Origin: Chloroflexota bacterium
Lineage (GTDB): Bacteria > Chloroflexota > Anaerolineae > Anaerolineales > Anaerolineaceae
Reading direction: 5' to 3'
Assembly (NCBI GenBank): GCA_009773005.1
Contig: WOUT01000025.1
Coordinates: 1 to 41,644 of the forward strand
Length of the DNA: 41,644 nucleotides
Shown here: positions 25,545 through 33,815 of the stretch, one piece after another
How positions within the stretch are numbered: the stretch's first letter is position 1
Layout: every line of letters begins with the position of its first letter
Notes under the pieces: model-generated
Databases searched by the model: none
What the model saw: the letters and a program-made list of their open reading frames with translations, nothing else
What the model was told of the DNA's origin: nothing
Position numbers and translations under genes: made by a program

Positions 25545-25880
25545 CGGTTTTTAAACTTGAAAAGGTTTTTATAACCTTTTCCCCACACTTCCTTAAAACA
25601 ACGTCCCTGCCCGCTAAATCTGTTTGTTCACTGCCAGAGTATAGGCATTGAAAAACTCTTTGAATGAACCGCGAGCCTTCAATTGCCTTTTCATGCTTGA
25701 GAAAAAGATGATAATGGTTCGGCATCAGACAATAAGCTACCAATTTCGATTAGTAATTTGGTAAGAAACGATATAAGGTTTGAATCAAGTACTCATAATT
25801 CGTTTTAGGGAAGAAAATATCCGCTTTGTTCACTTCGTGATTGCACTCATGCATATACTGTGATGCAAGCTCCAGCATGA
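25545..25880 (-). pseudogene. REP-associated tyrosine transposase (Y1_Tnp), decayed
   Basis: On the minus strand the sequence reads ELASQYMHECNHEVNKADIF, YEYLIQTLYRFLPNY then a stop, then VAYCLMPNHYHLFLKHEKAI with the His-hydrophobic-His (HUH) motif of IS200/REP transposases. After RFIQRVF the homology shifts to another frame as SFKEFFNAYTLAVNKQI, interrupted by TAG and TAA where relatives have Gln (a C-to-T change explains each). At least one frameshift and three stops make it inactive. It sits between the CAP lipoprotein and gatB. A palindrome at 25555-25582 lies at its 3' end, as for REP elements. Confidence 0.75.
25555..25582. repeat. REP-like palindrome, family 2, copy near the dead transposase
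   Basis: ACTTGAAAAGGTTTTTATAACCTTTTCC forms an AAAAGGTT/AACCTTTT stem. It shares TTGAAAAGGTTT and TAACCTTT with the longer palindrome at 39191-39226, 13 kb away. Lying at the 3' end of a REP-type transposase relic, it is a likely REP of that transposase. It could also serve as the gatA-side terminator or leader structure of gatB. Confidence 0.55.
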
Positions 25881-25884
25881 TCTT

Positions 25885-26586
25885 TTATGGTCTCGCCAAA
25901 ACCAGGGTGAAATAGCCGCCATACTGACTGTCCGGGTTGCACCAATACCCGACCCCGGCATAGGTAAACGCCGGTTCCAGGATGTTAGCCCGGTGACCTG
26001 CGCTATTCATCCATCCGCTGACAGCGGATGATGCGGAATTATTGCTGCCATTGCCGGCGTAAATGTTTTCGCCCGCGGTGGAATATGAAAAACCAGATGA
26101 ACTCATACGACTCTCAAAACCGTCATGGCTGAAAAAACCATTCAGCGCCATATTTTTACTATGATTTCTTGCCATGTTAGCGAGGGCTGAAGAATTCTTT
26201 AATGACCCTAGTCCGGCATTCGCCCGCTGCGCATTAACCTGGCTCAAAACAGATGCTTCTATAGCTGTGTTGCTGCCGTCACACTCGGCTCCCCCGCCAC
26301 CCGCAGTGACCGGCTGAGTGGTCGGTTTTGGCGGACGCGGCGTGAATGTTGACGTGGGCAGCGGTGTTGCCGTGGGGGTTTCAGTGGGTGTGGCTGTGGC
26401 GGTCGCCGTCGCCGTCGGGGTTGCCGTGGAGGTGGACGTTGCTGTCGGCGTCACGGTGATCGTCGCGGTTGAGGTGGCAGTGGGAGTTGGAGACGTGATC
26501 AGATTACTGATGGTCTGCGTGAATTGGCAGCCAGACAACAGCATGGCGATCAACACGATCAGGAGTAATCCTTTTCCTTTTCTCAT
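25885..26586 (-). CDS. CAP/SCP-domain lipoprotein
   Basis: A 233-residue exported lipoprotein. The signal peptide ends in lipobox LLSGC (Cys20). A linker of about 65 residues made of Thr-Pro-Thr-Ala-type repeats spans roughly residues 32-98. The C-terminal 125 residues form a CAP (SCP/PR-1/YkwD) domain: VNAQRANAGLGSL, ALANMARNHSKNMALNGFFS with HDGF, AGENIYAG, GWMNSAGHRANIL and AGVGYWCNPDSQYGGYFTLV. CAP domains are extracellular; the bacterial ones have no single known role. It lies 29 bases after gatA on the same strand and may be cotranscribed with it. Its linker DNA produces a long spurious antisense frame. Confidence 0.95.
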   Translation of the reverse strand: MRKGKGLLLIVLIAMLLSGCQFTQTISNLITSPTPTATSTATITVTPTATSTSTATPTATATATATPTETPTATPLPTSTFTPRPPKPTTQPVTAGGGGAECDGSNTAIEASVLSQVNAQRANAGLGSLKNSSALANMARNHSKNMALNGFFSHDGFESRMSSSGFSYSTAGENIYAGNGSNNSASSAVSGWMNSAGHRANILEPAFTYAGVGYWCNPDSQYGGYFTLVLARP

Positions 26587-26614
26587 TTTTTCCTTTATAC
26601 CTTTAATTGCAAAC

Positions 26615-28201
26615 CTATTGCAACACTTCCGGTTTCACTTGGCGCCACGCTTCAGCTTCGGTAGCGCGCTCAAAAGCCCTGCCGATGCGGAATAATTTAT
26701 CTTCCGTGTAATCAGCGCCCAGCAGTTGAATGCCGACGGGAAGCTGGTTTTCGTCCAACCCGCCGGGCAGTGAGATACCTGGCACACCGGCATGGTTGGC
26801 AGGCACAGTAAGCTGGTCTGCGTACTGCATCAACACCGAGTTGCCGTAGACCGCTGCCATTTCGAAAGCAGTGGTGGGGGTGGTGGGGGTTAATAACGCA
26901 TCAAGCCGGTATTTCCCATTCGGGTCAAATACGTTCTCAAAATCGCCCCGGATCAGGGTGCGCACCCGCAAGGCGCGTTTGTAATACTCCTCGCTGTATT
27001 GGGCTGCGCTTACATACATCCCCATCAAGATCCTCAGTTTTGGCTGTAGTCCAAAACCTTGATTGCGGGTTCGCCTGTACATATCCCGCAGGTCAGTGAT
27101 GGGCTCTTCTGCTCGCAGCCCGTATTTGACGCCGTCGTAACGGTGCAGGTTGGAGGCTGCCTCGACCCGGCTGATAACAAAAAAAGCCGGGATGCCGTAA
27201 CGCGTGTTTGGCATGGGCACATCTTCAATAATTTCAGCGCCAAGAGAGGCGAGTTTTTCTGCAGCCTGGCGCACTGTTTTTTCAATTTCCGTTGGCAATG
27301 GTTGAGTCATCAATTCGCCGGTATCAGGGTCAGGGTAAGTGATTCTGAAGTAATCTTGCGACAAGCCAATGCGCATCCCCTTCACACCTGATTCGATTTT
27401 TGCGAGATAGTCCGGCGCTGCGTCTGGTGAAGCGGTTGCGTCATGCTCATCCGCGCCCGCGATGACCTGCAGCATGGCTGCCGCGTCGGTCACATTGCGC
27501 GCCACCGGTCCCGGGCAATCCAGTGAGGAGGCAAAAGCGATCAATCCATAGCGCGAGACCCTGCCGTAAGTAGGTTTCACTCCCACCACTCCGCAAAACG
27601 CCGCGGGCTGCCGAATTGAACCGGCTGTGTCGGTTCCCAATGATAAAGGCACTTCACCCGCAGCCACTGAAGCCGCGCTGCCGCCGGAGGAACCACCCGG
27701 CACCCGGTCGGTCTTCCAGGGATTGCGCGGGCTGGGTTGGAAAGCTGAGGACTCATTGGATGAGCCGTAGGTGAACTCGTCCAGGTTCACTTTACCAACC
27801 ATCACAGCGCCAGCGGCTTCCATGCGCGCCACCGGGGTTGCGGTGTAAGGCGCGTTGAAATTTGCCAGGATTCGTGAGGCTGCCGTTGAAGGAGTGCCGC
27901 TCACGCAGAAGATGTCTTTAACTGAAAAAGGTACGCCTGCCAGCGGACCGGGGTCTTCGCCAGCGGCCATCTGTCGGTCAATCATTTTCGCTTTTTCCAC
28001 CGCGCGCTCATCAGTCAATGTAATAAATGCGTGTACTTTTCTCTTGTCTTCATCGGTCAGCGGGCTGGAATCAAGGGAGCCGGGTCTTCCATCCACTTCT
28101 CCGATGCGCCGGTAAGCAGATTCGATAATTTCAACCGCGGAAGCTTTCTTTTGCCGCAGCAAAAGGGTCAAATCAAGGGCAGTGAGATCGCAAAGTTCCA
28201 T
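26615..28201 (-). CDS. gatA: Aspartyl/glutamyl-tRNA(Asn/Gln) amidotransferase subunit A
   Basis: A 528-residue GatA, the glutaminase/amidase subunit of GatCAB. The amidase-signature catalytic triad is visible: Lys95 in GVPFSVKDIF, the cis-Ser in GGSSGGSAASVAAGEVPLS (Ser171) and the nucleophile in TDTAGSIRQPAAFCGVVG (Ser195); the 24-residue Ser-Ser spacing matches S. aureus GatA. The chain is somewhat longer than typical (about 485), mainly from an N-terminal region of insertions around residues 36-54. It begins six bases after gatC, forming a coupled gatCA unit. Confidence 0.97.
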   Translation of the reverse strand: MELCDLTALDLTLLLRQKKASAVEIIESAYRRIGEVDGRPGSLDSSPLTDEDKRKVHAFITLTDERAVEKAKMIDRQMAAGEDPGPLAGVPFSVKDIFCVSGTPSTAASRILANFNAPYTATPVARMEAAGAVMVGKVNLDEFTYGSSNESSAFQPSPRNPWKTDRVPGGSSGGSAASVAAGEVPLSLGTDTAGSIRQPAAFCGVVGVKPTYGRVSRYGLIAFASSLDCPGPVARNVTDAAAMLQVIAGADEHDATASPDAAPDYLAKIESGVKGMRIGLSQDYFRITYPDPDTGELMTQPLPTEIEKTVRQAAEKLASLGAEIIEDVPMPNTRYGIPAFFVISRVEAASNLHRYDGVKYGLRAEEPITDLRDMYRRTRNQGFGLQPKLRILMGMYVSAAQYSEEYYKRALRVRTLIRGDFENVFDPNGKYRLDALLTPTTPTTAFEMAAVYGNSVLMQYADQLTVPANHAGVPGISLPGGLDENQLPVGIQLLGADYTEDKLFRIGRAFERATEAEAWRQVKPEVLQ

Positions 28202-28207
28202 AGGAGT

Positions 28208-28528
28208 CTACTTTAATGTAGTATGAGGAATATCAGGAACGATAATATAACCGTCTTCCATCTGGGGTGCCTGAGCAAGTATTGCTTCCGGATCAGGATA
28301 CGGCTTCCATATATCCTCGCGGGGCGCCACACTGTTTTCCTTTTCATAAGGAACGCCATGCAGGCTGATCGGTACATTTTCATCGAGTGGAATGGCTTTC
28401 AACTCCTGAATGACTTTGAGCTGATTATTGAGCTGTTTGCGCAAATACTCTGCCTGCTCCTCGGTTAATTCAAGGGCAGCCAGACCCACCAAATGGTTAA
28501 ATACTTCAATCGTGATTTGATCGCTCAT
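28208..28528 (-). CDS. gatC: Aspartyl/glutamyl-tRNA(Asn/Gln) amidotransferase subunit C
   Basis: A 106-residue GatC, the small belt-like subunit that stabilises the GatA-GatB complex. It shows the family pattern VFNHLVGLAALELTEEQAEY at the N-terminus, LNNQLKVIQELKAIPLDENV in the middle and VPYEKENSVAPREDIWKPYP near the end. It is first in the gatC-gatA pair. There is a 55-base gap to the small membrane-protein gene upstream, so the three may be cotranscribed. Confidence 0.95.
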   Translation of the reverse strand: MSDQITIEVFNHLVGLAALELTEEQAEYLRKQLNNQLKVIQELKAIPLDENVPISLHGVPYEKENSVAPREDIWKPYPDPEAILAQAPQMEDGYIIVPDIPHTTLK

Positions 28529-28583
28529 GGATATTCCCGGTATTCAGGTGATAAATTGACAACAGGCTACGATTGTAACACTG

Positions 28584-28862
28584 CTAGGGCGTTGGTGTGA
28601 TTACAAAAGTCGTTGCGGTTGGCACCAAGGTGCTGGTCGGTCTTGGCGTCGCTTCAATTCTCGGAACAGGCGTCCAGGTTGGAGGCAGGGACACAAGCGT
28701 CGCGGTATTAGTCGGTACCATGATAGTCGCAGGCAGCGTTGGATACGGGAAGGGATTGATGGGTGAATCTGGATTGGCGAAGATAACCATGACAGCAACG
28801 ATTACAACCGTTGTTGCGATTAGAACCGCTATCGTTAAGATATCCCAAAACGTTAATTTCAT
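28584..28862 (-). CDS. Hypothetical single-span membrane protein, 92 residues
   Basis: One transmembrane segment (ILTIAVLIATTVVIVAVMVIF) is followed by a Pro/Thr-rich external tail of about 65 residues with TPTP-type repeats and no folded domain. The chosen ATG (28862) follows AGGAGGGATGGGG, a good ribosome site, while the earlier in-frame ATG at 28892 lacks one. Such small proteins are frequent in Anaerolineae-like genomes; their role is unknown. It lies 55 bases upstream of gatC and the insertion sequence lies directly upstream of it. Confidence 0.75.
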   Translation of the reverse strand: MKLTFWDILTIAVLIATTVVIVAVMVIFANPDSPINPFPYPTLPATIMVPTNTATLVSLPPTWTPVPRIEATPRPTSTLVPTATTFVITPTP

Positions 28863-28968
28863 CCCCATCCCTCCTGTAAAAAGGGTTGTCATTTCTAACC
28901 ATTACCTTTTGTCAGTATATCCGACTTTGAAAGGATGTCAAGTTTTGTGCCCGCTATGTTATTTGAAA

Positions 28969-30343
28969 TTGAAAAGTGAACTGTTTTAAGTTGAAAAGTG
29001 AACCGGTAGCACTTCAAAAGTGAACTCCTTATCCATGATAGATTTCTCTAAAAAAGGAGGTCATCATGGGTCAGTTGCATAAGCGGTTTACAAATGAGCA
29101 AGTTAAGCTTCTGCTTGATGGGTATGTCCAAGGAAGGATTTCTCGATCAGAAGTTGAAGGAATATTGGAGATCAACAAGACCCGTTTCTTTGCACTTGTG
29201 AAAGACTACCGGAGATCTCCAGCAACATTCTCAATGGAGTATCAACGCGAGACTCCAGCACGTCTTTCGGGTGAAACAGAAGAAGCAATTGCCAGGGAAT
29301 TACTGCGTGAGAAAGCCTTGGTGGATAACCCTAAACTGCCAATTGGGAGCTATAACTACTCGGCCATACGTGACCGCCTGCAGAAAAGGGGGGTTTGCGT
29401 ATCAGTCAACACAATTATCCAGAGAGCTAAGCAATTAGATTGTTACCTTCCGCACCCAAGGAAGAAGGTTCATGACCGAGAGGTTGTTACTGTAGCTGTT
29501 GGCGCACTGGTACAACATGATGCTTCCACACATCAATGGTCCCCCTTTGCTTCAGAGAAATGGACTCTGATCACATCTCTGGATGATTACAGCCGCATGC
29601 TGGTATATGCTGAATTTGTTGAATCAGAGACTAGTTGGGCACATATTCAAGCTGCACAGGCTGTTATGAAGGCTTATGGGGTGCCTTTGGGCTACTATGT
29701 CGATAATCTGCGTGTTTTCCGCTTTGTTCAGGATCGTGACAGTTACTGGCGCAAGCATGTCCTTGTCACCGATGATGTAGACCCACAGTGGCGGCAAATG
29801 ATGCGCCTGATGGGAGTGAATGTCACCTATGCCCTTTCGCCACAAGCTAAGGGGAAGATTGAGAGACCTTATCGGTGGCTTCAAGATCGTATTGTTCGTA
29901 CCTGTGCTCTTGAAAACCTTACCACTCTTGATGAAGCTCGTGGTGTCTTGCGTAGCGAAGTTGATCGTTACAATAACCACCAGGTTCATTCCACTACTGG
30001 TGAGATCCCCAGTCTTCGTTTTGAGAAAGCGCAGAACTCTGGTTCAAGTTTGTTTAGACCTTTTTCCTTGCCTAAGCCTTTCAATTCACCCAAAGATGTC
30101 TTTTGTCTTCATGAAACTCGAACAATTAATGGTTATGGTTATATTACTTTCTTCAACCAAAAAATTGATGTTCCACCCGATGTCCCGGATCATCAGGATG
30201 TGGATCTTCACTTGATCCCCGATCTTGCTCGTAACAATATTGAAGTTCGCATTTGGTATGAATCTAAAATGGTCCGCTCCTTAACCTTACCTTTAGATAA
30301 TATTAGAGTTCACTTTTGAATTTCAAAGGAGTTCACTTTTCAA
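28969..30343 (+). mobile_element. Complete insertion sequence with multiple terminal repeats
   Basis: The left end has three 13-base direct repeats TTGAAAAGTGAAC (28969-28981), TTGAAAAGTGAAC (28991-29003) and TTCAAAAGTGAAC (29013-29025), spaced 22 bases. The right end has the reverse complement twice: GTTCACTTTTGAA (30308-30320) and GTTCACTTTTCAA (30331-30343). One transposase gene fills the inside. The 12-base AGTTTTGTGCCC occurs on both flanks (28941-28952 and 30355-30366) and may be a target duplication, with ends a few bases outside the repeats. It resembles the ISNCY/IS481-like group with several subterminal repeats. Confidence 0.85.
29066..30319 (+). CDS. DDE transposase (integrase catalytic core)
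   Basis: A 417-residue transposase. The N-terminal helix-turn-helix region (residues 5-45) is followed by a basic segment and an RNase-H-fold core with the catalytic triad Asp152 (LVQHDASTHQWSPF), Asp213 (YYVDNLRVF) and Glu266 (AKGKIERPYRWLQ). The C-terminal domain contains YNNHQVHSTTGEIPSLRF, typical of rve-type transposases. AAGGAGGTCATCATG gives a strong ribosome site. The gene is intact and its stop codon lies within the inner right-end repeat, so the element is probably still competent or recently active. Confidence 0.93.
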   Translation: MGQLHKRFTNEQVKLLLDGYVQGRISRSEVEGILEINKTRFFALVKDYRRSPATFSMEYQRETPARLSGETEEAIARELLREKALVDNPKLPIGSYNYSAIRDRLQKRGVCVSVNTIIQRAKQLDCYLPHPRKKVHDREVVTVAVGALVQHDASTHQWSPFASEKWTLITSLDDYSRMLVYAEFVESETSWAHIQAAQAVMKAYGVPLGYYVDNLRVFRFVQDRDSYWRKHVLVTDDVDPQWRQMMRLMGVNVTYALSPQAKGKIERPYRWLQDRIVRTCALENLTTLDEARGVLRSEVDRYNNHQVHSTTGEIPSLRFEKAQNSGSSLFRPFSLPKPFNSPKDVFCLHETRTINGYGYITFFNQKIDVPPDVPDHQDVDLHLIPDLARNNIEVRIWYESKMVRSLTLPLDNIRVHF

Positions 30344-30417
30344 CTTCTCCTAACAGTTTTGTGCCCACTGCTGTGCCGCTGCCACTTGCTCTACCCTAAA
30401 TAGTGGGCACGTGCTCG

Positions 30418-30426
30418 TGCTATAAT
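30418..30426 (+). promoter_or_regulatory. Extended -10 promoter of the glycosyltransferase operon
   Basis: TGCTATAAT is a perfect extended -10 box (TGnTATAAT), 21 bases before the start codon. No clear -35 is visible. A TGTGCCCACT/AGTGGGCACG inverted repeat (30360-30369 with 30402-30411) lies just upstream. Confidence 0.65.
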
Positions 30427-30446
30427 CCTATCGGCAGGAGAACATT

Positions 30447-32738
30447 TTGAAAACAAACGAACCCTCCCAACCTGAACCTTCCCCGACTAGCGAGTTTTCC
30501 ATGCAGGGTGAACAAAAAGTTGACTTATCCTTTAAAACCCAATCCAAAGTGGGGATCGCGATCTCAATGGCGCCCGGCTCTGAAGTTGAAGTTAGAATTC
30601 AAAGGCTCGACTCTGACGGTAACGAAATCGCGGTGGAAACGACAAGTTATTCCAATCCGGGGCTTCCTGATAATTCACCAGCAGCTTCGCCAAAAAAAAT
30701 ATTTAAATCCTTCAAACGCATGAGGTTAACAACCCCTTCCTGGCAGATGTGGTTAATTGCCGCCGCTCTGGTCGTATATCTTGTCTCGCGATTTATTGGT
30801 CTAAGTTCTTACCCGATCTACTTTTTTACCGACGAGGCAGTGCAAACTGTGCTTGCGGCAGATCTCGTGCGTGATGGATTTCATAGCTACACCAAAGAAT
30901 TACTCCCCGCTTTTCTGGTGAATGGCGGCCAATTCAATTTGGGCACGTCGGTCTATGCCCAAATTCTGCCCTGGTTGATGTTTGGAAAATCCATCTGGGT
31001 CACCCGTGGAACATCAGTTTTGATCACTTTATTAGCAGCGTTGGCAGTGGGATTGACCATGAAAAACATCGTCAAATCCCGTTATGCCTTTGCCGCCATC
31101 CTGCTTTTGAGCATCACTCCAGCCTGGTTTCTGCATTCCCGCACTGCGTTTGAAACCGCGATGGCGGTCTCTTTTTACGCCGCATTTCTCTACACCTATC
31201 TAAAATACCGTGAAGGCTCGCCGCGGCATTTGATCGCTGCGGTCGTGTTTGGAGCCCTTGGTTTTTACAGTTATAGCCCCGCGCAAATGGTGATGGCTGT
31301 CACCGCCCTGGGTCTATTGATCTCGGACTGGCGCGTGCATCTGAAGAATTGGAAAATGATCTTGATCGGCGCAGGTGTTGCTGCGCTTTTGGCCATTCCG
31401 TATATCCGATTTTTGATATTGCATCCTGATGAAAACACCCGCCACTTGCAGATCTTGAATTCTTACTGGATCCAGTCGATCCCCTTCATTAAAAAACTGG
31501 GCATTTATTTTTCAGAGTATCTAAAACTCCTCAACCCTTTTTACTGGTTCATTCCAAACCAGATCGACCTTGAACGTCATATGATGAAGAATTATGGACA
31601 TCTCTTGCGTTGGTCGCTACCGTTCTTCCTGTTAGGGTTAGGCATTGCGATCAGAAAGATCAAAATGCCCCAAAACCGGGTTTTTTTGATTGCCTTACTC
31701 GCTGCGCCGAGTGGAGCGGCTTTGGCAGGAGCCGGAATCACCCGCGCTTTATTCTTGGTAATCCCGGCTGTTATCTTGACTACCATCGGTTTGGATCAAA
31801 TATTAACCTGGTTGGAAAAGTGGAAAACGCCGCGCGCTATTCTAATCGCAATCATTTTTTTGGGTTTATCGACCTTTAATGGTTTCATGGTTCAGGATGC
31901 ATTGGTCAATGGCCCGTTATGGTACAAGAATTATGGTCTGGCCGGACAGCAATATGGAGCAAATCAAGTCTTTTCAGAAATTAAGCAAATGGTGAGAGCC
32001 AATCCCCACCAGAAAATTTTTCTTTCACCATCCTGGTCAAATGGCACTGACGTATTGGCGCGCTTTTTCTTTGACGATCCACTGCCTTTTGAGATGGGGA
32101 GTCTTGATGGTTTTCTTTACGAAAAGCGCGAGATCAGTGAAGATCAAGTCTTCATTCTGATTCCGGAGGAAATGGAGCTGGCTCGTACTAGCGGCAAGTT
32201 TAAAAATATACAAGAATTAGATATCCTTCCCTATCCAAACGGTGATCCCGGCTTCTATATTGTGACGCTGCAATACGCAGATAACATCGATGAGATTCTC
32301 TTAATTGAACACAACGTCCGCCAGCAGTTGCTCAAAACGGAATTAACCAATGTGGACGGGGATCAATTGATCGTTCAATATCCACAACTGGATATGGGAA
32401 ATATTGAAGCGCTGTTTGACGGAAATTACGACACTCTTGCGCGAACCTTTGAAGCCAACCCGATGAAGTTGATGATCACGCTTGAAAATTCAAAAACAAT
32501 TAATCAGGTCGCGATCCGCATTGGAGGGACGGCTTCAACCCTGGAAGTGCAAATCGTACCCGCCGATGGATCAACCCCGGTCACGCTGCAAAAAATTGTC
32601 ACCGAGAGCAATGACTTTCGAGACATCCTTTTCGGGTTGGAAAAACCATTGGATGTGACGGAAATTCGCATCTCGATTCTTAACACTCATGATGTTGAAC
32701 CTGCTCATGTTCATGTCTGGGAAGTGAGTATTAAATGA
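30447..32738 (+). CDS. GT-C family glycosyltransferase (PMT/ArnT-like), multidomain
   Basis: A 763-residue membrane protein. Residues 1-95 form a cytosolic N-terminal part with a charged beta-rich stretch. Residues 100-480 hold about ten or more transmembrane segments with FFTDEAVQTVLAADLVRDG in the first loop, where GT39/GT83 enzymes carry their catalytic acidic pair. After the membrane part, residues 500-620 form a soluble domain and 640-763 a beta-sandwich like discoidin or carbohydrate-binding modules (ALFDGNYDTLARTFEANP, VAIRIGG). Such enzymes transfer sugar from a polyprenyl-phosphate donor on the outer face of the membrane. The start is TTG with GGCAGGAGAAC upstream. The following gene overlaps by four bases. 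Confidence 0.85.
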   Translation: MKTNEPSQPEPSPTSEFSMQGEQKVDLSFKTQSKVGIAISMAPGSEVEVRIQRLDSDGNEIAVETTSYSNPGLPDNSPAASPKKIFKSFKRMRLTTPSWQMWLIAAALVVYLVSRFIGLSSYPIYFFTDEAVQTVLAADLVRDGFHSYTKELLPAFLVNGGQFNLGTSVYAQILPWLMFGKSIWVTRGTSVLITLLAALAVGLTMKNIVKSRYAFAAILLLSITPAWFLHSRTAFETAMAVSFYAAFLYTYLKYREGSPRHLIAAVVFGALGFYSYSPAQMVMAVTALGLLISDWRVHLKNWKMILIGAGVAALLAIPYIRFLILHPDENTRHLQILNSYWIQSIPFIKKLGIYFSEYLKLLNPFYWFIPNQIDLERHMMKNYGHLLRWSLPFFLLGLGIAIRKIKMPQNRVFLIALLAAPSGAALAGAGITRALFLVIPAVILTTIGLDQILTWLEKWKTPRAILIAIIFLGLSTFNGFMVQDALVNGPLWYKNYGLAGQQYGANQVFSEIKQMVRANPHQKIFLSPSWSNGTDVLARFFFDDPLPFEMGSLDGFLYEKREISEDQVFILIPEEMELARTSGKFKNIQELDILPYPNGDPGFYIVTLQYADNIDEILLIEHNVRQQLLKTELTNVDGDQLIVQYPQLDMGNIEALFDGNYDTLARTFEANPMKLMITLENSKTINQVAIRIGGTASTLEVQIVPADGSTPVTLQKIVTESNDFRDILFGLEKPLDVTEIRISILNTHDVEPAHVHVWEVSIK

Positions 32739-33196
32739 CCCCAAAACGCCCTTTCCTTTTATTTATGATTGTTCTACTGTTTCTTTTCGGCTCGCTTGTT
32801 TCCACTTTGGGTGTTATCGAGACAGCAAAATCATGGAATTGGCTGCGCGCTTTTGAAGCGCGGCCAGCGCCGATCTATTTGATCTATAAAAATATTTTCC
32901 TTGCGCTTGGTCTGCTGACAGCCGCGTTGTCGCTATGGATGCGCTTCGCATGGGCGCCCTTATTTGGAAGCGTAATTACGATTCTTGACACCCTTTGGTT
33001 TTGGATCGATCGGGTGATCCTTACGCAAGACCCTCTGCCTTTTTCCAGACACTTGCTCTCAATTCTTGCTTCCGTTCTGCTTTTAACGCTCATCCTTTTA
33101 TCAATGTATCTACTGGTTCCATTCATGAAATCAAAAATTCATAACAAAGAGGTTTCTTTGCCGCCTAACCCAATCACAGGAGGATCATATGAATAA
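32735..33196 (+). CDS. Hypothetical membrane protein, 153 residues
   Basis: Four hydrophobic segments are visible (FLLFMIVLLFLFGSLVSTLG; IYKNIFLALGLLTAALSLWM; APLFGSVITILDTLWFWI; LLSILASVLLLTLILLSMYL) with short polar loops and a soluble C-terminal tail. No family was recognised. Its ATG overlaps the stop of the glycosyltransferase gene (ATGA) and its end overlaps the CYTH gene by eight bases, so the three are translationally coupled. A role next to the glycosyltransferase is plausible but unproven. Confidence 0.8.
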   Translation: MTPKRPFLLFMIVLLFLFGSLVSTLGVIETAKSWNWLRAFEARPAPIYLIYKNIFLALGLLTAALSLWMRFAWAPLFGSVITILDTLWFWIDRVILTQDPLPFSRHLLSILASVLLLTLILLSMYLLVPFMKSKIHNKEVSLPPNPITGGSYE

Positions 33197-33815
33197 ACCT
33201 CCCCTTGAAGTTGAAGTTAAGTTCTACCTCACCGACATGAATTCCTACGAAAAAAGGGTGCGCAGTATCGGCGCGAGCCTGGTGCAACCGCGAACGCATG
33301 AGCTTAACTACCGGTTTGACACCCCTGAGATGAGCCTGGCGCGCGAACATAGGGTGCTGCGTCTGCGCCAGGACACCGCCACAATTTTGACGTATAAAGG
33401 ACCGGCGCAAAGCAATGATGCTGTAAGCATTCGACCAGAGATTGAACTGGAAGTGAGTGATTTTCAGGCAGCCAAGGATTTGCTTGAAGCTCTCGGGTTC
33501 CACATGAGTGTTAAATATGAAAAATGGCGCACTGTATATCGAATGGGCGACCTTGAGATCACGCTGGATGAAATGCCGTTTGGGAATTTTACCGAGATTG
33601 AAGGAGGTGATCCCGCGGCCATCCAAAAAACAGCATCCATGCTCGCCTTGAACTGGTCCGCCAGGATCAACAGCAGTTATATGCTGCTTTTTGACCACCT
33701 AAAAACCGGCAAAAATCTTCAACTCAACGATCTGACTTTCGATGAGCTAAGGTCTGTGGTTGTAACCTGTGAAGACCTTGGAGTAAAGCCAGCCGATATC
33801 CCCGTATTCCTTTAA
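33189..33815 (+). CDS. CYTH-domain phosphatase (class IV adenylate cyclase/thiamine-triphosphatase-like)
   Basis: A 208-residue CYTH-superfamily protein. The defining N-terminal motif EVEVKFYL (ExExK) is at residues 8-15. Further beta strands of the triphosphate tunnel follow: HELNYRFDTPEMSLAREHRV, VLRLRQDTATILTYKGPAQ, PEIELEVSDF, KWRTVYRMGDLEITLDEMPF and FTEIEGGD. Members bind triphosphates and act as inorganic triphosphatases, ThTPases or adenylate cyclases; the particular substrate cannot be decided. CACAGGAGGATCATATG provides a strong ribosome site inside the preceding gene's end. Confidence 0.92.
   Translation: MNKPPLEVEVKFYLTDMNSYEKRVRSIGASLVQPRTHELNYRFDTPEMSLAREHRVLRLRQDTATILTYKGPAQSNDAVSIRPEIELEVSDFQAAKDLLEALGFHMSVKYEKWRTVYRMGDLEITLDEMPFGNFTEIEGGDPAAIQKTASMLALNWSARINSSYMLLFDHLKTGKNLQLNDLTFDELRSVVVTCEDLGVKPADIPVFL

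Noticed and set aside
26318-26695. Plus-strand 125-codon frame rich in Val and Gly
   Set aside because: It is the antisense of the Thr/Pro repeat linker of the CAP lipoprotein and the end of gatA; its repeats mirror the linker codons.
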